Below are positions 1 through 5,361 of a DNA stretch of 5,361 nucleotides, piece by piece. How positions within the stretch are numbered: the first letter of the stretch is position 1; the number at the start of each line of letters is the position of its first letter. Source of the DNA: Pseudomonadota bacterium (lineage in GTDB: Bacteria; Pseudomonadota; Gammaproteobacteria; Steroidobacterales; Steroidobacteraceae); assembly GCA_021817875.1 (NCBI GenBank), contig JAKAFQ010000327.1, positions 1-5,361 on the forward strand, written 5' to 3'. Both the position numbers and the translations under genes were made by a program. The notes beneath the pieces are model-generated. The model was not told the origin of the DNA. It did no database searches and saw only the letters and a list, made by a program, of their open reading frames with translations.

Positions 1-581
1 AAGTCTTCACGCGCGAGGAAATGATCGCGGCCTTCGACATCAGGGATGTCGGCAAGGCTGCCTCGGCGTTCAATCCCGACAAGCTTCTGTGGCTCAACCA
101 GCAGCACATGATGCGGGCGCAGCCGGCGGCCCTGGTGCCTTACCTGCGCGCGCAGCTGCGCCGCCTGGGGCTCGATAGCGATGATCAGCGGTTGCTCGAA
201 GGCATCATCGTTTCGCAGCGGGAGCGCGCCAAGACGTTGCAGGAAATGGCGCAGAACAGCCGGTTTTTCTTCACCGAGACGGTGGACATCGAGCCGAAGG
301 CGGCGGCGCGGCATCTCTCGGGCGAGGGACTCGGGATGCTCGCGAAGGTGCGCGAGCGCCTCGTGGCGCTGCCGGATTGGACGGCGCCCGGGATCCATGC
401 GGCGCTGCATGAGCTGGCCACGACGCTCGGAGCGGGGCTCGGCAAGGTGGCCCAGCCGCTGCGGGTGGCCGTCACCGGTACGGCGGTCTCACCGCCGATC
501 GACCTGACGCTGGAGCTGCTGGGACGGCAGCGCACACTCGCGCGACTGGAGGCGGCACTGGGCGGCGCTTCTGCTGGTTGA
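1..581 (+). CDS. gltX: Glutamate--tRNA ligase (GluRS), C-terminal part, 5' truncated by window edge
   Basis: GluRS charges tRNA-Glu with glutamate in the cytoplasm. The reading frame is open from base 3 and gives 192 residues to a TGA at 579-581; the N-terminal Rossmann catalytic domain and the KMSKS-like loop lie beyond the left edge. What remains matches the segment after the catalytic core plus the alpha-helical anticodon-binding domain. The opening has the family pattern (F-T-R-E-E-M-I-A-A-F-D-I, then a K-L-L-W-L-N-Q-Q-H-M block), and the end has the typical LRVAVTG-TAVSPPID segment followed by LELLGRQRTLARLEAAL. About 190 residues is the expected size for this part of a roughly 470-residue enzyme. 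The gene ends 117 nt before a tRNA-Ala gene, a neighbourhood common in Gammaproteobacteria. No frameshift or odd composition is seen. The ATG at 21 is an internal Met, not the start. Confidence 0.96.
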   Translation, partial: VFTREEMIAAFDIRDVGKAASAFNPDKLLWLNQQHMMRAQPAALVPYLRAQLRRLGLDSDDQRLLEGIIVSQRERAKTLQEMAQNSRFFFTETVDIEPKAAARHLSGEGLGMLAKVRERLVALPDWTAPGIHAALHELATTLGAGLGKVAQPLRVAVTGTAVSPPIDLTLELLGRQRTLARLEAALGGASAG

Positions 582-654
582 TTCCGACCGCTTTGCGGCT
601 TCCCTGATGCGAATGGGTCGCCTGGAGGCATGTCGCGGATACTGTTCCCATATC

Positions 655-683
655 TTGACAGCGCGGCGCGCCTTACGTACCTT
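655..683 (+). promoter_or_regulatory. Sigma70-type promoter for tRNA-Ala
   Basis: A perfect -35 hexamer TTGACA (655-660) is followed after exactly 17 bp by TACCTT (678-683), a fair -10 box with the conserved T-A and final T. Transcription would start near 690, a few bases before the mature tRNA 5' end at 699. The stretch between the -10 box and the tRNA is very GC-rich (684-697). Such a GC-rich discriminator is known from stable-RNA promoters under ppGpp/DksA stringent control; that regulation is inferred here. The promoter suggests the tRNA is transcribed independently of gltX. Confidence 0.72.
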
Positions 684-698
684 CGCGCCCTCCGCCGT

Positions 699-774
<76 letters not shown>

Positions 775-786
775 CCCCCGATCAGC

Positions 787-808
787 GTGCACCGGCTTGC
801 CGGCGCGT
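787..808 (+). terminator. Possible weak terminator after tRNA-Ala
   Basis: A CCGG-CTTG-CCGG hairpin (792-803) extends outward over an A/C mismatch by C-G, G-C and two G-T wobble pairs (787-790 with 805-808). It is followed by only three T residues (808-810). It starts 12 nt after the CCA end of the tRNA, a plausible place for a terminator or a 3' processing hairpin, but the short T-run makes efficient intrinsic termination doubtful. Confidence 0.28.
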
Positions 809-818
809 TTCACCCATG

Positions 819-868
819 CTGATTATCGCGATATGAATCAGAGGCTTGTGAGCCAGATGCCGCCTCTG
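819..868. repeat. Two overlapping, mutually exclusive inverted repeats
   Basis: CTGATT (819-824) is the reverse complement of AATCAG (836-841), with the 10-bp palindrome TATCGCGATA (824-833) lying mostly between the arms. CAGAGGC (839-845) is the perfect reverse complement of GCCTCTG (862-868), with a 16-nt loop. The two pairs share CAG at 839-841, so in RNA only one stem could form at a time. Neither is followed by a T-run on either strand. The function is unknown; chance is possible for arms this short. Confidence 0.4.
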
Positions 869-1017
869 CCCCCCGGTTCGACTCACAGCCGATATCCGGA
901 TGATCGACGGACACGGGTGGACTGCGTGCTCACGCTGGCCACGGTCCGATCCTCGTCAGCCCGAGCACGATCGATCGGTCTGCCGCACGCGTCAGGCTGA
1001 AGCCGCGCCGGGTGTTT

Positions 1018-1698
1018 TCACCTCGAATGCCCCTCAGGCCCGGTACCGTCCCTCAGGGACGCCAGGTCCGCCGGGGTATCCAGGTCGAAGGCGGCATTGG
1101 GCATGGGTACGGTCGTGACCTGGCTCGCATGCCGCGCGATGAGGCCCCGGGCACCGACGTCACCTGTCAGTTGCGAAAGCTCCGCAAACAGCACCCGGGG
1201 AAAGATTGCCGGCACTCCCACCACGGTCCCGTGCTGGGCCGCGGCAATACCCTGAGACCGGCGCCTCCACGTCGATGCCAGTCGCCGCAGGTCCTCGCCG
1301 CAGACCCGGGCCTGGTCGGCCAGCAGTAACAGGACGGCGCCGCATGCGGGCGGCAGGTGGGCGATGCCGGTTCGAATCGAACTGGCGAGCCCCTCGGACC
1401 ACAGCGGATTGACGAGCACCGAAACCGGGTATTCTGCCAGCACCGGCGCGATTTCAGCCGCCCTGGCCCCGAGTACCACCCACGTCCGATCGGCGACCTC
1501 GGTCGCGCGCTCGGTAATGCCACACAGCAGTGGTCGACCCTCGAGGGTCACCAGTTGTTTCAACCCGCCGAAACGACTCGCGGCACCGGCCGCGAGCACC
1601 AGGGCGTGCAGTTCGATATCGGCGCTTGCGCCACGACCGCGGCGCGAGGCCGCTCGCCCGCGGGTCCCGGTGTGGTCGGGCGGTTCAGCCTGCCTCAC
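1018..1698 (-). CDS. mocA: MocA-family nucleotidyltransferase (molybdenum cofactor cytidylyltransferase-like)
   Basis: This is a 226-residue protein of the MobA/MocA nucleotidyltransferase family. MocA proteins use CTP to turn Mo-molybdopterin into the cytosine dinucleotide form (MCD) required by xanthine-dehydrogenase-family enzymes. Visible motifs: nucleotide-binding LAAGAASRFGGLK (residues 35-47, Lys47), NPLWSEGLASS (97-107), the metal-site region LLLLADQ (123-129), GVPAIFPR (161-168), GDVGAR (179-184) and FDLDTPADL (204-212). These fit MocA better than MobA. The start is chosen as GTG at 1698, which overlaps the end of xdhC by 14 nt; no in-frame ATG lies between it and the first motif. 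The resulting ~30-residue Arg-rich leader is unusual and no clear ribosome binding site is seen, so the start is uncertain, and translational coupling to xdhC is likely. Base specificity (CTP against other NTPs) cannot be read from sequence alone. Confidence 0.87.
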   Translation of the reverse strand: MRQAEPPDHTGTRGRAASRRGRGASADIELHALVLAAGAASRFGGLKQLVTLEGRPLLCGITERATEVADRTWVVLGARAAEIAPVLAEYPVSVLVNPLWSEGLASSIRTGIAHLPPACGAVLLLLADQARVCGEDLRRLASTWRRRSQGIAAAQHGTVVGVPAIFPRVLFAELSQLTGDVGARGLIARHASQVTTVPMPNAAFDLDTPADLASLRDGTGPEGHSR

Positions 1699-2758
1699 GG
1701 CCGGAGGAAACGGCGCCGCCCGAGCGGCCCTGGAGAAATTCCAGAATCTCGGCCACGATGCTGAGCGCGATGGCTGGCGGAGCACGCCCGCCCAGATCCA
1801 GCCCGACTGGCGCATGCAACCGGGTGCGCAGGCGCTGCGCATCGGCGCCCAGTTGCGCCAGGAGTTTGTCTCTGCGCGCCGCAGGGCCGAGCAGTCCGAC
1901 ATAAGGCAGTTCGCTGCGCGCCAGCGCCCGCAGGTACTCTCTGTCTGATTCCAGGTGGTGACTCATCACCACGGCCGCGTGGAATCGCGACAGATCCAGC
2001 GACTCCGACAGCGCTTCCGGACGGACGATGACGAGCCGCTCAGCCGCCGGAAACCGGGTGGCGACCGCAAAGGCGGGCCGATGATCCGCGAGCGTCACCT
2101 GCCAGTACAGTTGCGCAGCGAATTGACACACCGGCCGCGCGTCGGGGCCCGCGCCGAGCAGCAACAGTCGCGGCGGCATGATGAGCGGCAGCAGAAACAC
2201 CCGGCAGCGGCCGGGGTCTTCGAACCAGCCGGGAGCGGGCGCCTGGCCCGCCGCATCGAAAATCCGTCGTTCCAGCCCGGGGAGGAGCGGGCTCGCGGCG
2301 GCGTCGGGCAGCAGGCAGGCACCGGTCGGCAGCTTCGCGTCCCGGGATTCCGTGACGATGCCGACCGCGGTCGGCGTGCCGGCCGAGAACGCCGCCGACA
2401 GATGCGCCAGCGGCTGCCAGTGCTCGACGGGTCCGACACGCACCAACAGGATGTGCATGGCGCCCTCGCAGCCCGAGCCCAGACCCCATACCAGATCATC
2501 CGGATTACGCAGATCGTAGTTGACCCGCCGCGCCTCGCCGGAATCGATGACCGCACGGGCGTGTTCGGCGAGATCTCCTTCCAGACAGCCGCCCGAAATC
2601 AGCCCGGCATACTCGCCATCCTGGGCAATCAGCAGCAGGGCCCCGGGCCTGGCATAGGTCGACCCGGCGGTGTCGAGCAGGATCCCGAGCGCCATCGCCC
2701 GTCCGGCCGAGCGCTCGCGGTTGAGCAACGGGAACAGCGGTCCGAGGTTGAATTCCAT
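1685..2758 (-). CDS. xdhC: XdhC/CoxI-family molybdenum hydroxylase maturation factor
   Basis: This is a 357-residue two-domain protein. XdhC-family proteins bind molybdenum cofactor, promote its sulfuration and deliver it to the apo form of a molybdenum hydroxylase. The N-terminal XdhC_CoxI domain carries the STYARPGA segment (33-40), the SGGCLEGD signature with Cys58 (55-62) and a second conserved cysteine block, WGLGSGCEG with Cys97 (91-99). The C-terminal Rossmann-like XdhC_C domain starts with the dinucleotide-binding-like LLLLGAGPDA (198-207), continues with the SHHLESDREYL and YVGLLGP blocks (266-291), and ends with the family helix APPAIALSIVAEILEFL (326-342). The length suits the longer XdhC proteins. 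The ATG at 2758 places the N-terminus normally, although no strong Shine-Dalgarno sequence precedes it. It lies directly upstream of the mocA-like gene, with overlapping ends. The target enzyme is not in the window. Confidence 0.92.
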   Translation of the reverse strand: MEFNLGPLFPLLNRERSAGRAMALGILLDTAGSTYARPGALLLIAQDGEYAGLISGGCLEGDLAEHARAVIDSGEARRVNYDLRNPDDLVWGLGSGCEGAMHILLVRVGPVEHWQPLAHLSAAFSAGTPTAVGIVTESRDAKLPTGACLLPDAAASPLLPGLERRIFDAAGQAPAPGWFEDPGRCRVFLLPLIMPPRLLLLGAGPDARPVCQFAAQLYWQVTLADHRPAFAVATRFPAAERLVIVRPEALSESLDLSRFHAAVVMSHHLESDREYLRALARSELPYVGLLGPAARRDKLLAQLGADAQRLRTRLHAPVGLDLGGRAPPAIALSIVAEILEFLQGRSGGAVSSGREAG

Positions 2759-2812
2759 CAGCGGATGCTACACGGCGCGTTGGCTCCGCGGCAATCGGTC
2801 GCAGGACATCCG

Positions 2813-2986
2813 TCAACCCGCTCGCGGGAGGCCCGGGCCGGCCGCGAGATGCGCGGGCAGGCGGGTGCCCGGCGCTACGCTCTCCGTGGACTGGGAGTCG
2901 GCGAACGCCACGCCCCGGAAGGCCGGCTTGCGCGGGATGATCCCGGCCTCGTCGGATTCCGCCGGACTGCGCGCCCGGGCGTCGGC
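2813..2986 (-). other. Alternative-frame continuation of cobT (possible frameshifted C-terminus)
   Basis: In the frame one base back from cobT, beginning at the G4 run of the minus strand (plus positions 2986-2989), 57 codons remain open to a TGA at 2813-2815. By my count 51 of 57 codons (about 89%) end in G or C, like real genes in this window. The cobT frame over the same stretch has 25 of 36 (about 69%) and encodes an Arg/Pro/Ser-rich tail typical of a shadow frame. One additional G in the run would join CobT through Gly607 to this tail and give a protein of about 664 residues. No known domain is recognised in the tail, which begins [15 protein letters not shown]. It could also be non-coding DNA with accidental bias. 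Confidence 0.5.
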
Positions 2987-4806
2987 CCCGGGCTGAACAG
3001 TTCGGTAAGCTTGCCGATGAGGGCTGCGCCGAGTTCGTCGACCGTCCGGATCACCGTTGCTCGGGTGTAGAAATGAGTGACGTCGTGTCCGACGCCGATC
3101 GCCACGAGCTCCACCGGTGAGTGGCATTCGATCGACTCGATGACGCTGCGCAGATGCCGCTCCAGGAAGTCGTGTGAGTTCTCCGACAGGGTCGCTTCAT
3201 CGAGCGGGACCCCGTCGCTGATCACGAGAAGAATCCGGCGCCGCTCGCGTCGCTGCAACAATCGGCCGTGCGCCCACAGCAGCGCCTCGCCGTCAATGTT
3301 CTCCTTGAGCAGCTCGTCACGCAGCATCAGTCCCAGGTTGTTGCGCGCCCGCCGCCATGGGGAGTCGGCCGTCTTGTAGATGACGTGTCGCAAGTCGCTC
3401 AAGCGACCGGGCCGCTGGGGACAGCCGGCGTGCAACCAGGCGTCGCGCGAGCGGCCCCCGTTCCATTCCCGGGTGGTGTAGCCGAGAATTTCCACCTTGA
3501 TCGCGCAGCGCTCGAGTGTGCGACAGATGAGGTCCGCGCACAATGCGGTCATCAGGATCGGCCGACCGCGCATCGAGCCGGAATTGTCGAGCAACAGAGT
3601 CACGACCGTATCGTTGCAATCCAGGTCCTCCTCGTCCTTGTAGACGAGCGGCATGCAGGGATCGACGATCACGCGGGTCAGCCGTGCGGCGTCGAGCACG
3701 CCCTCGTCCCGGTCGAAGCGCCACCGGCGCCGCTGTTGTGCGCGCAGCAGCCGCTCCAGTCGATTCGCGAGTCGGACCAGTCCCGCCTCGAGCGGTTGTG
3801 CCTGGTGGCGCAGCATCGCCGTGAGTCGCTCGAGCTCGCCGGGCTCGCAGGCGCGCTCCGGGAGCAGGATCTCGTCGTACGCGCGGCTGTAGATCCGGTA
3901 GTCGAAGTCCGCCGCGGGCGGCTCGGCGGCCACCCGGAACAGCGCCGCGCGGCGCTCCCTGCGCTCAGGGGTTCCCGCGCTGTGCGGCTCGGCGGCTGCC
4001 CGCACGGCCACCGGGGCCGCAGCCGCTTCCGCGGGCACCGTCTCGTCGCGCGACCGACGGGGGTCGTCCGGCGCGATGGTCATCGGTGCGCTGCAATGCT
4101 CCGTGGCGATCGCCCGCGGTTCCAAAACCCGCGGCTGCGCCGTTCCACCCGGGCTGCCTGCTGGCGCCACCGTGTCGCATGCGAATCGAAGATCGCGCAG
4201 CAGAGCGTGACTGAGCCGCGCAAACGCCTCCTGGTCAGTCAGGACCGCCGGCATGCGCGCGATGCTCGCTCCGGCGCACTCCAGCAGCTCATCGCGCCAG
4301 CGTTCGAGCGGCGCAGCAGCGGCGCTCGGCGGTGCGGCCCCGGTCAGGCGTTCGCGGATCAGCAGCACGAGCGCCTCGATCCGCTCCGTGTCCTCCTGGC
4401 CACCTGTGGTACGGTTGGTTTGAGTTCGTGTCAGGTCGTCGGCAAGCGCGGCCATCAGATTGCGCGCGACTCCCGGAAGCACTCGGGCGCCGAGCGCCTG
4501 GCAGCGCAGTTCCTCGAGCGCGTCATACAGGGCGCGCGCCCGCGGCTCGGATGGCCGGCCCACCTCGTGCAACTCGGCATCGTGATGCGCCAGATGCAGC
4601 GCGAGCCGGTCGGCATGGCCCCGCAGGCGGGCCAGTTCGGCGTGGTCGAGCGGTTGCCGCGGCTCAGGCAGGCTCAGCGTGCCGGGGCCGGTATCCTCTC
4701 GGGAGCGGCCGAACGCGATCGTGACCGCCTGGCTGGCGCCGAGGGCGCGTACCGACTGCGCGAGCAGGCGCTTGATCTGATCGGTTGGCGCCTGGCGCTC
4801 GGACAC
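2875..4806 (-). CDS. cobT: CobT-type cobaltochelatase subunit (VWA/MIDAS protein)
   Basis: In aerobic cobalamin synthesis CobT works with the AAA+ ATPase CobS to drive CobN-catalysed cobalt insertion into hydrogenobyrinic acid a,c-diamide. The 643-residue product has three parts. Residues 1-210 are the CobT N-terminal domain, with the conserved [12 protein letters not shown] and [12 protein letters not shown] blocks. Residues 211-300 form a low-complexity Ala/Pro/Arg linker. Residues ~300-606 are the conserved C-terminal region, with [17 protein letters not shown], the MIDAS motif [10 protein letters not shown] (Asp407, Ser409, Ser411), [30 protein letters not shown] (Asp531) and [16 protein letters not shown]. 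These blocks are diagnostic of CobT rather than of CoxE or NorD. The start is GTG at 4806, 17 nt after cobS; no in-frame ATG precedes the conserved part. The linker lacks the long Asp/Glu-rich stretch familiar from alphaproteobacterial CobT. The last ~36 residues look out of frame. Without CobN in view, a role other than cobalt chelation is possible. Confidence 0.93.
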   Translation of the reverse strand: MSERQAPTDQIKRLLAQSVRALGASQAVTIAFGRSREDTGPGTLSLPEPRQPLDHAELARLRGHADRLALHLAHHDAELHEVGRPSEPRARALYDALEELRCQALGARVLPGVARNLMAALADDLTRTQTNRTTGGQEDTERIEALVLLIRERLTGAAPPSAAAAPLERWRDELLECAGASIARMPAVLTDQEAFARLSHALLRDLRFACDTVAPAGSPGGTAQPRVLEPRAIATEHCSAPMTIAPDDPRRSRDETVPAEAAAAPVAVRAAAEPHSAGTPERRERRAALFRVAAEPPAADFDYRIYSRAYDEILLPERACEPGELERLTAMLRHQAQPLEAGLVRLANRLERLLRAQQRRRWRFDRDEGVLDAARLTRVIVDPCMPLVYKDEEDLDCNDTVVTLLLDNSGSMRGRPILMTALCADLICRTLERCAIKVEILGYTTREWNGGRSRDAWLHAGCPQRPGRLSDLRHVIYKTADSPWRRARNNLGLMLRDELLKENIDGEALLWAHGRLLQRRERRRILLVISDGVPLDEATLSENSHDFLERHLRSVIESIECHSPVELVAIGVGHDVTHFYTRATVIRTVDELGAALIGKLTELFSPGPTPGRAVRRNPTRPGSSRASRPSGAWRSPTPSPRRA

Positions 4807-4823
4807 AGGATCGAGGTCCGGAA

Positions 4824-5361
4824 TCAGACGACCATGACGCGCGCGGCGCTTTCAGGCAGCTCGGCGTCGAAGGCTTTCTGAAAGAACTCGGCCACAGTCG
4901 CCCGCTCCGACTCGTCGCACTTGTTCAGGAACGTCATGCGGAACGCCAGGCCGACGTCGCGAAAAATCTGGGTGTTTTCCGCCCAGGTAATCACGGTCCG
5001 CGGGCTCATCACCGTCGACAGATCGCCGTTGATGAACGCGTTACGGGTCATGTCGGCGACACGTACCATCGCCATGATCATGCGGCGGCCGGCATCGGTA
5101 TCGAACGCCGCCGCCTTGGCGAGCACGATGGCGGCCTCCGCGTCGTGATCGAGGTAATTGAGCGTCGTCAGGATCGACCAGCGGTCCATCTGTCCCTGGT
5201 TGATCTGCTGCGTGCCCTGATACAGCCCGGTGGCATCGCCGAGCCCGAGCGTGTTCGCGGTGCCGAACAGCCGGAAATGAGGATGTGGGCTGATGACGCG
5301 GTTCTGGTCCACCAGCGTGAACCGGCCGTTCGCCTCGAGGACCCTCTGGATCACGAACATC
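4824..5361 (-). CDS. cobS: CobS-type cobaltochelatase AAA+ ATPase, C-terminal part (5' end beyond window)
   Basis: CobS is the MoxR-like AAA+ ring ATPase that pairs with CobT in CobNST cobaltochelatase. The visible 178 residues plus a split codon cover the part after Walker B. They include [20 protein letters not shown], the sensor-1 region [14 protein letters not shown] with its Asn, the CobS-specific [51 protein letters not shown] and the closing [14 protein letters not shown] block, ending in TGA at 4824-4826. Walker A and B are outside the window, and the Met at the right edge is internal. The near-complete match to CobS signatures separates it from general MoxR, NorQ and CoxD proteins. 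It lies 17 nt upstream of cobT in the same direction, the usual cobS-cobT order, so the two are almost certainly co-transcribed. Confidence 0.94.
   Translation of the reverse strand, partial: MFVIQRVLEANGRFTLVDQNRVISPHPHFRLFGTANTLGLGDATGLYQGTQQINQGQMDRWSILTTLNYLDHDAEAAIVLAKAAAFDTDAGRRMIMAMVRVADMTRNAFINGDLSTVMSPRTVITWAENTQIFRDVGLAFRMTFLNKCDESERATVAEFFQKAFDAELPESAARVMVV

Larger units (their letters stand above)
775..1017. other. Gene-free convergent intergenic region
   Basis: This 243-nt stretch separates the plus-strand tRNA from the 3' end of the minus-strand mocA-like gene. Short open frames cross it, but none has a recognisable protein, a convincing start with a ribosome binding site, or a family motif. 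It holds a weak hairpin just after the tRNA (787-808) and two overlapping inverted repeats (819-841 and 839-868). Converging transcription units should end here, but no strong intrinsic terminator (stable stem plus T-run) is visible for either strand. Termination may be Rho-dependent. Confidence 0.6.

Noticed and set aside
588..598. CCGC-TTT-GCGG hairpin right after the gltX stop, as a gltX terminator
   Set aside because: Only four base pairs with a three-base loop and no following T-run; too weak to call.
866..890. GGTTCGACTC resembling a tRNA T-loop, as a decayed second tRNA or an att remnant
   Set aside because: The flanking bases do not form a T stem, no acceptor or anticodon stem can be paired, and the match to the tRNA-Ala 3' end is too short for an integration repeat.
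797..1000. Possible small protein of 67 residues in the intergenic region
   Set aside because: No ATG at the start, no ribosome binding site, no homology that I recognise, and composition like the surrounding non-coding DNA.
995..1017. GGCT/AGCC hairpin followed by TTTT near 1014-1017 as a plus-strand terminator
   Set aside because: The stem is only four pairs and the T-run lies about 10 nt beyond it, which does not fit an intrinsic terminator.
1368..1380. GGTTCGAATC T-loop-like sequence
   Set aside because: It lies inside the mocA-like coding region in a conserved part of the protein (the SSIRTG segment); chance match.
1955..3070. Open frame of 371 codons on the plus strand opposite xdhC and the end of cobT
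   Set aside because: Shadow frame; very rich in Arg, Gln and Gly, no family motif, and it runs across gene boundaries on the opposite strand.
3268..4881. Long open frame of 537 codons on the plus strand opposite cobT and the end of cobS
   Set aside because: It is a GC-rich shadow of cobT: composition is Arg/Gln/Ala/His-rich with no recognisable motif, while the minus strand carries unmistakable CobT blocks throughout.

Overview
The window is GC-rich, chromosomal, proteobacterial-type DNA holding two converging gene groups. A glutamyl-tRNA synthetase gene followed by a tRNA-Ala(GGC) gene is an arrangement familiar from Gammaproteobacteria, so a high-GC gammaproteobacterium is the best guess. 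That assignment is inference; no 16S or other lineage marker lies in the window.

Left part, plus strand (1-774): the 3' end of gltX, then a complete tRNA-Ala gene with its own sigma70-type promoter (TTGACA, 17-bp spacer, TACCTT) and a GC-rich discriminator. Bases 775-1017 carry no convincing gene. They contain a weak terminator-like hairpin and two overlapping inverted repeats.

Right part, minus strand (1018-5361): four genes in one direction, in transcription order cobS (5' end beyond the right edge), cobT, xdhC-like and mocA-like. Spacing is tight: 17 nt between cobS and cobT, 54-116 nt between cobT and xdhC depending on the true cobT end, and a 14-nt overlap between xdhC and mocA. They look like one operon whose promoter lies outside the window.

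CobS (AAA+ ATPase) and CobT (VWA/MIDAS protein) are the two motor subunits of the aerobic cobaltochelatase CobNST. XdhC and MocA are molybdenum-cofactor handling proteins that serve xanthine-dehydrogenase-family molybdenum hydroxylases. The point of interest is their combination: an AAA+/VWA metal-chelatase motor placed directly ahead of molybdenum hydroxylase maturation factors. This resembles the CoxD/CoxE (MoxR/VWA) plus XdhC-type logic of aerobic CO dehydrogenase clusters. Neither CobN nor a molybdenum hydroxylase subunit is visible here, so the functional link is a hypothesis.

A second point is the cobT 3' end. After residue ~607 the open frame loses its coding character, while the -1 frame reads on for 57 codons with GC3 of about 89%. 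This suggests a one-base deletion, an assembly error or a frameshift in a G4 run.
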